A stretch of DNA of 64,000 nt from an uncultured Alphaproteobacteria bacterium. Lineage in GTDB: Bacteria > Pseudomonadota > Alphaproteobacteria > RF32 > CAG-239. A program made the position numbers and the translations under genes. Location: positions 234,292 through 298,291 of the forward strand of contig CAKQUG010000001.1 in NCBI GenBank assembly GCA_934277545.1. The letters are read 5' to 3'. Of this stretch, positions 52,571 through 60,198 are shown piece by piece (position 1 is the first letter of the stretch; every line of letters begins with the position of its first letter). The notes under the pieces were generated by a model. That model had not been told where the DNA came from. It worked only from the letters and a program-made list of their open reading frames with translations, and made no database searches.

Positions 52571-52763
52571 GATAAATGATAGTTTATCTGGGGCGTCAGA
52601 AACCCCTTCTATACTAGTCGTTGCGCATAAACGACTCAAATTTGTTATGCCGATTTCTGCTTAGAGCGGATGTCGGCTGAATAAGGTTATGTGCTGAATA
52701 AGCCGAGCCGTTTTAGTATAGTACGGTTTCTGAACATCCGCCCGCTTTGAGCGGGTTTTGTTT
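52571..52763 (+). promoter_or_regulatory. Structured RNA leader ending in a terminator, upstream of the prepilin gene
   Basis: A long-range stem pairs TCAGAAACC (52596-52604) with GGTTTCTGA (52725-52733) and CTATACTA (52609-52616) with TAGTATAG (52714-52721). Inside are hairpins AGTCGTT/AACGACT (52616-52636) and GCCGA/TCGGC (52649-52677). The base GGGCG (52591-52595) can pair with CGCCC (52739-52743), whose CCC also forms the terminator stem CCCGCT/AGCGGG (52741-52755) before TTTTG. The two pairings exclude each other. GGGG (52590-52593) can also pair with CCCC (52603-52606). This is the layout of an attenuator or riboswitch. Ligand unknown. Confidence 0.6.
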
Positions 52764-52790
52764 ATATGCAATTTCAGGAGGTTTAGAAAT

Positions 52791-53615
52791 ATGGATAACA
52801 GTTTTAAGAATAATAATAGGCTTAGCGTTTTTAATGCCACCACTTTCAGCGTCATTCTTCGCCGGTACTCCCTGCCGGAAGTACCATGGCGGAGAATCTA
52901 TAATGTCATTGCTAAAGTAATGTCAAGGTTTTTTAGGTACCCCTCACCCGATACTAACGTGTCGACCTATCCCTCAGGTAGCGAGGTTTCTCAAGGTCGT
53001 TCTATGATAGAAATGCTTGGAGTACTGGCGATAATAGCCGTTTTATCCGTCGGTGGAATTGCCGGTTATTCTAAGGCAATGGAAAAGTTTAAGGTTAATA
53101 AAGCCGTCAGCGAATACAGTTATTTAATTCAAGGTTTGTTGGAACATCTTGATAATATTCAAAGAATGTCAAATGTTCAAGAAGGAGATGTTCACCATGG
53201 TCTTGTAAGTGTTGTGCAAGCAGCTGGTTTGGTGCCGGAAACTTGGAATAGAATAAACTATAATGATAGTATGTCTGATCCCTATGGCAACAGGATTCAA
53301 ATATTTTCACGGAAAAGCCGCTTGGTTATAGATATGTATTTAGGCGGTTTCAGTGCTTTAGAAGATGGAGGTACAGCATCACTTGCTTTTTCACCAAAGT
53401 TTTGCAGCACGCTAATGCAGGATGTGGCGCAGCCTCTGTCTTCGGTTTTGTATTATGTTTGGTTTACTAACAGCGGTCAAGCATACTTTGGTGACAAATT
53501 TTGCGGGTCAGGCAAAAAATGTATCAGAGATTTAACTATAAGCGAAATGCAGCAAGCCTGTAATTATTGCACAAAAGAATCCGGTAAACTTTGCGGGCTC
53601 ATTTTAGAGTTTTAA
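52791..53615 (+). CDS. Prepilin-like protein with long N-terminal extension
   Basis: A 274-residue protein starting at ATG 52791 after the AGGAGG ribosome site. Residues 1-70 form a long hydrophilic leader. Then comes SQGRSMIEMLGVLAIIAVLS, a type IV prepilin-like N-helix with Glu following the short cleaved segment, then VGGIAGYSKAM and a long helix. The C-terminal part has FCSTLMQDVAQ and Cys pairs in CGSGKKC and ACNYC plus LCGLIL, matching the pilin-like proteins at 8.75 and 28.8 kb in overall plan. Probably a minor or pseudo-pilin. No pilus assembly genes are in the window. Confidence 0.75.
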   Translation: MDNSFKNNNRLSVFNATTFSVILRRYSLPEVPWRRIYNVIAKVMSRFFRYPSPDTNVSTYPSGSEVSQGRSMIEMLGVLAIIAVLSVGGIAGYSKAMEKFKVNKAVSEYSYLIQGLLEHLDNIQRMSNVQEGDVHHGLVSVVQAAGLVPETWNRINYNDSMSDPYGNRIQIFSRKSRLVIDMYLGGFSALEDGGTASLAFSPKFCSTLMQDVAQPLSSVLYYVWFTNSGQAYFGDKFCGSGKKCIRDLTISEMQQACNYCTKESGKLCGLILEF

Positions 53616-53646
53616 CTTGGATTGTTGTCAAATAACATACCTATCC

Positions 53647-53693
53647 ACCAACACTTAATACAGATATGTCCGCTAATGAGGCGGATTTTTTTT
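53647..53693 (+). repeat. Direct repeat copy 2 with terminator hairpin
   Basis: Second copy of the 47-base repeat, 32 bases after the prepilin stop. It contains the hairpin TCCGC-TAATGAG-GCGGA followed by eight T and so terminates the prepilin transcript. A copy also stands upstream of the gene (52487), suggesting that another unit of the same kind once preceded it or that the segment was duplicated. Confidence 0.8.
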
Positions 53694-53721
53694 ATTTAAA
53701 AATTTTTTAGTGTTTAATATG

Positions 53722-53750
53722 TTGACAAAATCTTGACAAGATTGTACTAT
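53722..53750 (+). promoter_or_regulatory. Promoter of the small membrane gene at 53787
   Basis: TTGACA (53722-53727), 17 bases, TACTAT (53745-53750). A second TTGACA at 53733 overlaps the spacer. The transcript would start near 53757. Confidence 0.6.
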
Positions 53751-53786
53751 ATCAGCAGTTGTTTTATTTTTATATATTTAATAATT

Positions 53787-53972
53787 ATGATTGCTGTTTA
53801 TTGTATATTGCTTATGGTTTGTGCATTTATTTATCTTGGTTTGCTAGAAATGACAAATAAGGTAGAATATGAAAACCGTTATAAAGAAGATAAAAAAACA
53901 TCTTGGAAAATAACAAAATGGTATGTAATAGCAATGGTTGTAATAACAATTTATTGTTTTTGTGTACGTTAA
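53787..53972 (+). CDS. Small two-helix membrane protein, unknown
   Basis: A 61-residue protein with hydrophobic helices at about 1-20 and 45-60 around a charged loop with NRYKEDKK. The ATG at 53787 lies after the promoter, so an in-frame TTG at 53733 (itself part of a -35 hexamer) cannot be the start. The leader TTTAATAATTATG lacks a Shine-Dalgarno sequence. A very stable terminator follows. Coding is likely but function unknown. Confidence 0.55.
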   Translation: MIAVYCILLMVCAFIYLGLLEMTNKVEYENRYKEDKKTSWKITKWYVIAMVVITIYCFCVR

Positions 53973-53975
53973 TAT

Positions 53976-54016
53976 AAAAAAGTCTTTTAGCTGACATGCG
54001 GCTAAAAGACTTTTTT
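53976..54016. terminator. Strong terminator
   Basis: AAAAAAGTCTTTTAGC and GCTAAAAGACTTTTTT are perfect complements over an eight-base loop, with A and T runs on both sides, so it can work in both directions. Confidence 0.92.
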
Positions 54017-54109
54017 AGTTATCAGTTTTCTTGCCGAAAACCACATATAAATGCTGTATTTAATGATAAAACGTTAGATAACACCACTCTCAAAATTATA
54101 AACATGTAA

Positions 54110-54130
54110 CAATTTGACTATATCAAATTG
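54110..54130. repeat. 8-base inverted repeat downstream of the autotransporter
   Basis: CAATTTGA (54110-54117) and TCAAATTG (54123-54130) with centre CTATA. It lies in the 174-base spacer 54017-54190, which otherwise holds no gene. No T run, so probably not a terminator; purpose unknown. Confidence 0.4.
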
Positions 54131-54190
54131 TGAATATTATATTTATCATAGACCTCATAATAGTAGCTGACATCAATACCTTTAAAATCT

Positions 54191-57100
54191 TTAGAACTTA
54201 TAGCCTAAATTGAACAGATAGTAAACATTGCTCTTTTGTTCGAGCGGGGCGTTTACCGCAGCGCTAAGAGAAAGTTTTTTATAGTCGTATTGCGCTTTCA
54301 TTGTCAGCAAACCGCTGTTACGCTGTAAACGATTACTGCTAATTTGATAAGAACCAAGCATATTGTCCATAGTTGCCATTGTTGAATATTTATTGCCAAA
54401 TTCATGGAAATAGCGTCCGCCGGCAGTTAATAAAACAGATTGTTCTTTGCCAAGTTCAAACTCTTTTTTAACATCCATACCAATAACAGATTGAATAGAC
54501 GTAACTTTATCGCTGTTTGCTTTAAGTCCGCCGTTGCTTTCTTTTAGGTCGTCAACTTTTACTTCAGTAATATTAGCACCGATAACAGGCTCAATTTGCG
54601 CAACATTTACGTCAATAGTTTGGCGCGCCTCAGCGTCAATACCATAGTAATAGTTGGTTAAATCTGCTTTATAGGCTTTATCTACGCCGCTGCGGCTGTA
54701 GTGCCCCTTGCCAAAACCTACTTTAGGTTTAGCCATAGCACGGAAATTATCGTTAGTGTAAGTAAGCGGAGCAAAAACTTCCAGCACATTGTTATAACGA
54801 GATGAATCGTCATCAAAATCGCTGTCGCTGCGAGCCGCCGCCGCACCAAAACCGGCGCGCCAGTTGTTGGCAATTTGATAGTCGCTGAAACCATAAACGG
54901 CTTTAATCTTGTCTTTATAGCCGGAAACATTTTGTTTGCCGTCAAACTCTTGTTGATAAGCCATAACGTTAACTTTGGCTCGGTTGATTTCATCGGTTTG
55001 CGCTAAAATCTCATCATTAGCCGCGCGGTTAATGTTTGAAAGCAAATCCAAGTCTTGTTTTACTAAATTTGGAATCATACTAAAGCCGAATTCGCGGTTT
55101 ATAGCCATATTAAACGCAGAAACATGAGATGCGCCTTTTAAGGTGTTGAAAACGCTCTCGCCTTTTTGCGCCGTATAGTTAGTGCTTAAATAAGAAGCAA
55201 GCTCTTTATTGGCAACAGTTTCGTCAAACGATTTCATAGTCATAACAACATCAGTGTTACCGGATTCGTTAGTGGTTTTTTCAGCATTAAACATGTACGA
55301 GCCGGAAACCACATTTAAACCGCCGTCTTCGCCGATAAACGAGTCATTGTTGCGGTAAGTCGTGTCAAATCCGCTTTGCGTAATATCAGCGTCGGCCACA
55401 ACAGTTCCTTTCAATATCCGAGCTTTGTAAGAGCCGTTTTTGCTGACCGCGATAGAACCGCTGTCGGCTGTTGATGCGTCAAAATCAAAGGTGTCGTTAT
55501 AGCTGATTGTTCCATGATTTTTGAACACGCCGTTATTTTGCACCAAAATAAACGATTTTGCAGATTGAGTGGTTGTTTTTTCCGCGCAATCTATGCCGCT
55601 GCATTGTTCTGCGCCGTTGACTGCGTCGATAGTTCCGCTGTTTTCTGCCTTGCCGCCGCTGACAATAATGCCGTATGAGGTTCCGGATTTTTTGTTTTGG
55701 TTAATATAAATTTTGCCGCTATTGGTAAATTCGCCGCCGGCAACTCTCACACCGGCCGAGCCGGTTCCGTAAACGTGTATTTCTCCGGTATTTTCGGCAG
55801 TTCCGTTGTTAACATAAATTCCGGTTCCGTTGCTGACAAAGTCTTTTATTACGGCATTGCCATCATTACCGATAGTGCTGGAGCCGATAGAAATTAACTT
55901 GGTGTTGGTAAATTTGGAATCTGTGCCGGAAACCTGCACGCCTTTGCCGTTGTTGCCGGTAATGACAATAGTGCCGGAATTGGTGGTTTCACCTCCGGTA
56001 ACATTTATGCCGGTGCCGCTGTCGCCGCTGATTTTTATGGAAGCACCGTTAATAGTGTTTCCGGCGGAATCAATACCGGTACTGCTTGAGGTGTTAACAT
56101 CAATTACGCCGTTGTTGTTGAAAGTGCCGTCGGTTGCTACTGAAACCGCAGTGTTTGAACTTCCGGAATTAAGGTCGGCAACGGTTATTTCTATGGTGCC
56201 GTTGTTGTTAAAAATAGATTTTCCGACTTCAACGGCGGTGCTGTTTTTGGTGTTGTTCAAGCGCAAAGTGCCGTTATTGGTTATATTTGTGTTTGAACCG
56301 CCGTCGGAAGCGTCTATAATCGTACCTTTTTCGGTTATGGATAATTGCACATCATCATTAACAATAACCGTTGAACCGTCTTTCAATTTGATTAAGTTTC
56401 CTTGCGCAAGGCTTTGGCTTTTTTTGACCGTCAAATCGCCGACTACCAAGTAATAAGTCATGGTTGAAGCGGCGTTGCTCTTGCAGTCGGAACCGTCAAT
56501 GCTCGGGTCGCAAATTGTTACATTGCCGGCGTTTTCAATTTCCGCTTTGCCGCTGATTTGGAATACAGTGGCGTTTTCGCCGAAAATTTTAATGATATTG
56601 TTTTTTATTACCGCGCCGTTTTGCAGTTCGCCGTCGCCGGAAGAATATATTGCCACATTGTTTTTACCGTATACGTTGATAATGCCGTCATTGATAAGAT
56701 GGCTGTTTCCTGTGGCGTACATACCGAAAGAGTTTTCGCCTCTGACGTTAATCACGCCGGTGGAATCGTTTATGACATTGGCAATACTTTCGCTGGCGCT
56801 GCCCATTCCGACCGAATAACTTGTTCCTACGTCAATAGTGCCTTGGTTAACCAGTTTTGCCACGGAAATAACATCTTTATCCATATACATGCCGGCATTA
56901 TTGAAATTGGTGCCGTTGGAGGTTAATATGATTTTTCCGGTATTGGTGGCGACGCCCTGTTTTGACGACACCGTCATTGCCGAAGAATAAGCTGATGACA
57001 AGTTGATAATTCCGTTGTTACCGATGGTTTCGGTTTCGGAAGATGTTACGGATGAAGTCGCGGACGGAGATTTGGTGTTCATCACGCTTTGTTTAATATC

Positions 57101-59335
57101 CAAAGAGAATTTATCCGCCAAAGTTGAGCCTTCGCCGGAAGAAGAGCCGGACGAGCCTGATGAGCCGGAAGAAGAACTGTTATTTAAGGTTGCGTCATAA
57201 ATTATAGTACCGTTGTTTACGGCGTTGCTGTAATTTCCGCCGAACACGTTTGAGCCGACGGCGTTATAATAAACGTGGATTGTTCCGTCGTTTATAACGC
57301 TCGTTCCGCCGCTGTAGTCATTTTTTAGGGCGGTGGAGTTGTTGGAATAAATATTTATTTGCCCTTTGTTTATTATAGAAGTCAAGGTGCTGTCGCCTGA
57401 ACCGTACATACCCACGTTGTTGGTGTAGCGGGTATTGTCGACTGAACCCAAATTTATAACGCCGCTTTTCGAGTTCAACAAAGTGCCGCCGTTATATGAG
57501 GACATGCCGTAGCCGTTACTGATTGTAAGCTGTATTTTTCCGTTGTTGGTAACAATCGGCTTGGTGGTGGTATAAAGTCCCGAAACCGTACCGGAACCTT
57601 CCACCGCCATCATGCCGTAGCTGACACGCGGGTTATCGCCGTTGGTTTTCAGGGTTATTGTGCCGTTTTGTTCATTGGTTATGGTACCGCTGTGCACCGA
57701 TTGCATGCCGGCGGCAACGGCGACAACATCAGAAGAAGTGCCAGAACCTGAACTTGATTTTGAACCGGAACTTGATGAAGTTTTACCGTCCAATGTGATG
57801 GTTATGGAACCATTGTTAGAAGCCGTGGTGTTTACGTCCGAACGCATGCCTATAATGCCGCCCAAACCCTTGCGTAAAGTTTTAGTCGAATCAAAAGTAT
57901 ATTGTCCGGTATAGCCAAGTTCAATGGAACCGCCGTTAGTCAGCACCGATTTGTCGGCGCGCTGAATATTTTTGGAACCGTTCATAAAACCGTCGTCTAG
58001 ATAACTACCCATGCCGATAAGGTTTACTTTTATTTCCGACGCAGCGGCACCGGCGTCGCCGGCGCTCAGTTTAATTTTTCCGTTGTTTATGGCGGTGTTG
58101 GTTTCATTCATGGCTTGCGTGCCGGTATTTAATATCATGGTTTCCATACCGATAATCGTGCCGGAAACGGAAGTAGTTTCACTTGAAGACGATGATGAAT
58201 CATCAGAAGAATCTGTCGAGTTGCTATTGATAATATCATCCCAAAACGAGCCGCTGTTGTTTGAATTGCTGCTGTTCGAACTGTCTTTTGTCGGGTCGTT
58301 GACAGCTTTGGTTGCCGAACCGTTTATTTCGCCGGTGTTTATAATGGTTGAATTGCTGTCGGCATACATTCCGATAATAGTGTTATTTTCATTATAGCCC
58401 GAAAAATTAAGGTTTATACCATTGGAATCCGGGTCTTGGATTACGCCTTTGCCGTTATTATAAGCGGTTGAGCCGTTACTGGCAATCATAGCAACAGAGC
58501 TGTTAAACGAATCAACATTGATGTAACCGTTGTTAACCACTTGGCCGTTGTCGACGCCGGCCATTGCCGCGGCGCCGTTTTTAGCGGTGATTTTGGTGCC
58601 GGCGTTGTTGGTGTAGGTTCCGCCGTTAGTGGCTTTAAGTCCGACACTCATATATTTTGAGGCTTCCATAACGTTTTTATTAAAGTTTATGGCAGCCACT
58701 TGTTTATCTTGTGAATTTCCGACTTCAAAAGAATTGTTATTATAGGCTTTGCCGGTGGTGCTTTTGGTTACCGAACCTTGCGCGGCCAAATTTTCGCCTA
58801 TATAGTTGTGGGATTCGGATTCGTTAGCAGAGCTTCCGCCACCTCCTCCGCCGCCGCCCATAGCCAGAGCGGCAATGCCTCCGCCCACAGCCAAGCCGCC
58901 CAGCAGCCACCAGGTGGTTGATGAAACTTTGTAGCTTTCTTTGCCCATAGTGCTGAAGGCTTCACGCGGTGTTGCGGTTACGGAGACGGCTTTTGACGAG
59001 TTAACAAAGTCTTCGTAATAAGCAATTTTTTGCACGCAGGGATGACGCGGGTTGGCACCGGCGGCGCGGAAAGCATTATATGTGTAGGCGTCGCGGTTTT
59101 GAGCGGCCACGCATAGTCCGGTGTCGCCGTTTTGGTTGGTAGTGTCAATGTTCATGCCGCGGCGAACCGAAGCGCGCAAAGCCTCAACTTCGCCGTTTTG
59201 TGCCAAATTATACATTCGGTTAAAAGACAGCGGAGCCAAGTTATAAGCGTGTGCGTTAACCGGTACGGCCGCCAAACCTAAAGCCGCTAAAGAAATTAAA
59301 CTGGTTGTTTTGAACAAAGTTTCATTTTTAAACAT
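54191..59335 (-). CDS. Giant autotransporter adhesin with ankyrin-like N-terminal region
   Basis: A 1714-residue protein. The start is the ATG at 59335 with GAGGG, not the TTG 15 bases upstream. The signal peptide ends near AHA (about residue 30). Residues about 38-100 resemble ankyrin repeats (LAQNGEVEALRASVRRGMNI, NGDTGLCVAAQN). A Gly-rich hydrophobic segment (WWLLGGLAVGGGIAALAMGG) precedes a passenger of about 1100 residues made of short Asn/Gly/Thr-rich strands typical of a beta helix, with Ser-rich linkers. The last 280 residues form the transporter barrel, ending in NLGYKF. Probably surface-exposed; it lies alone with its own terminator region. Confidence 0.9.
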   Translation of the reverse strand: MFKNETLFKTTSLISLAALGLAAVPVNAHAYNLAPLSFNRMYNLAQNGEVEALRASVRRGMNIDTTNQNGDTGLCVAAQNRDAYTYNAFRAAGANPRHPCVQKIAYYEDFVNSSKAVSVTATPREAFSTMGKESYKVSSTTWWLLGGLAVGGGIAALAMGGGGGGGGSSANESESHNYIGENLAAQGSVTKSTTGKAYNNNSFEVGNSQDKQVAAINFNKNVMEASKYMSVGLKATNGGTYTNNAGTKITAKNGAAAMAGVDNGQVVNNGYINVDSFNSSVAMIASNGSTAYNNGKGVIQDPDSNGINLNFSGYNENNTIIGMYADSNSTIINTGEINGSATKAVNDPTKDSSNSSNSNNSGSFWDDIINSNSTDSSDDSSSSSSETTSVSGTIIGMETMILNTGTQAMNETNTAINNGKIKLSAGDAGAAASEIKVNLIGMGSYLDDGFMNGSKNIQRADKSVLTNGGSIELGYTGQYTFDSTKTLRKGLGGIIGMRSDVNTTASNNGSITITLDGKTSSSSGSKSSSGSGTSSDVVAVAAGMQSVHSGTITNEQNGTITLKTNGDNPRVSYGMMAVEGSGTVSGLYTTTKPIVTNNGKIQLTISNGYGMSSYNGGTLLNSKSGVINLGSVDNTRYTNNVGMYGSGDSTLTSIINKGQINIYSNNSTALKNDYSGGTSVINDGTIHVYYNAVGSNVFGGNYSNAVNNGTIIYDATLNNSSSSGSSGSSGSSSGEGSTLADKFSLDIKQSVMNTKSPSATSSVTSSETETIGNNGIINLSSAYSSAMTVSSKQGVATNTGKIILTSNGTNFNNAGMYMDKDVISVAKLVNQGTIDVGTSYSVGMGSASESIANVINDSTGVINVRGENSFGMYATGNSHLINDGIINVYGKNNVAIYSSGDGELQNGAVIKNNIIKIFGENATVFQISGKAEIENAGNVTICDPSIDGSDCKSNAASTMTYYLVVGDLTVKKSQSLAQGNLIKLKDGSTVIVNDDVQLSITEKGTIIDASDGGSNTNITNNGTLRLNNTKNSTAVEVGKSIFNNNGTIEITVADLNSGSSNTAVSVATDGTFNNNGVIDVNTSSSTGIDSAGNTINGASIKISGDSGTGINVTGGETTNSGTIVITGNNGKGVQVSGTDSKFTNTKLISIGSSTIGNDGNAVIKDFVSNGTGIYVNNGTAENTGEIHVYGTGSAGVRVAGGEFTNSGKIYINQNKKSGTSYGIIVSGGKAENSGTIDAVNGAEQCSGIDCAEKTTTQSAKSFILVQNNGVFKNHGTISYNDTFDFDASTADSGSIAVSKNGSYKARILKGTVVADADITQSGFDTTYRNNDSFIGEDGGLNVVSGSYMFNAEKTTNESGNTDVVMTMKSFDETVANKELASYLSTNYTAQKGESVFNTLKGASHVSAFNMAINREFGFSMIPNLVKQDLDLLSNINRAANDEILAQTDEINRAKVNVMAYQQEFDGKQNVSGYKDKIKAVYGFSDYQIANNWRAGFGAAAARSDSDFDDDSSRYNNVLEVFAPLTYTNDNFRAMAKPKVGFGKGHYSRSGVDKAYKADLTNYYYGIDAEARQTIDVNVAQIEPVIGANITEVKVDDLKESNGGLKANSDKVTSIQSVIGMDVKKEFELGKEQSVLLTAGGRYFHEFGNKYSTMATMDNMLGSYQISSNRLQRNSGLLTMKAQYDYKKLSLSAAVNAPLEQKSNVYYLFNLGYKF

Positions 59336-59458
59336 ACTAACCCTCGTCAAAGATAGAAATTTGACTTCAATTTAAGTCAAAGAATTTAAATTTTGATTAA
59401 GGGCAAAGGTTTCGGGGCAAGAAAAAACTCTGTTTCACATGAAACAGAGCTTGAATTT

Positions 59459-59947
59459 TCAGTTTGTATTAGTTTTGTTAATTGCAATTTTTTTGAATTT
59501 TTGTTTTTCCACCGGTGTTTTAGGTATCAAAACATTCAGCACGCCATTTTTATAAGTTGCTGCCGCTTTGTCGTATGCCAAATCCCACGGAAGCGGAATG
59601 GTTCTTTTAAACATACCGTATGAAATTTCAGAAAAATATGCGTCTTTTGATGAAGAAGAATTAGAATTTTTCTTTTCTCCGCTGATTGAAAGGTAGCCGT
59701 CGGCGGAAATTTGCAAATCTAAGTCTTGTTCATCAATGCCCGGAAGCTCGGCCGCCACTGATACGGAATCATCGTTTTCGGCAACTTGTATATGCGGTTC
59801 CAGATTTTCACTGAAACTCTCCGGCATATCGGTATAATTCCAAAAATAATTCATAAGGTTATTAAAATCGTTATTGACACGATTATTTACAGCAACTTCA
59901 GAATGGCGGTTGCGGCCGGTTGTGCCGCTTGCCGTCAAATTTTTCAT
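59459..59947 (-). CDS. Small heat-shock protein (Hsp20)
   Basis: A 162-residue ATP-independent holdase. The alpha-crystallin domain (about 48-150) has ELPGIDEQDLDLQI and NGVLNVLIPK. The N-terminal arm is Asn-rich. AAGGAG precedes the ATG. It is 9 bases after the stop of the Cys-rich peptide gene, so the two are probably one transcript. The 123-base spacer to the autotransporter has no other gene. Confidence 0.93.
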   Translation of the reverse strand: MKNLTASGTTGRNRHSEVAVNNRVNNDFNNLMNYFWNYTDMPESFSENLEPHIQVAENDDSVSVAAELPGIDEQDLDLQISADGYLSISGEKKNSNSSSSKDAYFSEISYGMFKRTIPLPWDLAYDKAAATYKNGVLNVLIPKTPVEKQKFKKIAINKTNTN

Positions 59948-59956
59948 TGTAGCTCC

Positions 59957-60100
59957 TTATTTGCTGATTGAAATTTCTTCAACTTCTTCCATGTCGGCAG
60001 AAGAACTGCTGCACCCGCAGCCGCACCCACCTTTAGAAACAGTAGGCTGAGCTTTTTGAGATGATTTTTTGTTATCATAAGATTTAGATTCTTTTTTCAT
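59957..60100 (-). CDS. 47-residue Cys-rich peptide
   Basis: A tiny protein with a strong AAAGGAG ribosome site. The N-terminal half is basic and polar (KKESKSYDNKKSS). A core GGCGCGCSSSS near residue 24-34 has three Cys spaced CxCxC, and an acidic end MEEVEEISISK follows. CxCxC sites can bind metal, and a Cys/Ser run also resembles cores of modified peptides. No modifying enzyme is nearby. It shares a transcript with hsp20. Unrecognised. Confidence 0.55.
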   Translation of the reverse strand: MKKESKSYDNKKSSQKAQPTVSKGGCGCGCSSSSADMEEVEEISISK

Positions 60101-60198
60101 TTTAATCTCCTTTGAATTTGTTTGTAAAAAACATAACATTTTGCTGTTACGCCAAAAGAGATAAAATCAATTTTGTTAAATCAAAGCTGATAATTCGG

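Noticed and set aside
52484..53693. Integrated mobile island at tRNA-Leu
   Set aside because: No integrase or attachment-site duplication of the tRNA 3' end is visible; the repeats are better explained as duplicated terminators.
53733..53786. TTG start for the small membrane protein
   Set aside because: The TTG is part of a TTGACA hexamer and lies upstream of the expected transcript start.
55830..56453. Plus-strand frames inside the autotransporter gene
   Set aside because: Repetitive Asn/Gly codons read in reverse give Val/Leu/Pro-rich frames; no start signals and no conserved motif.
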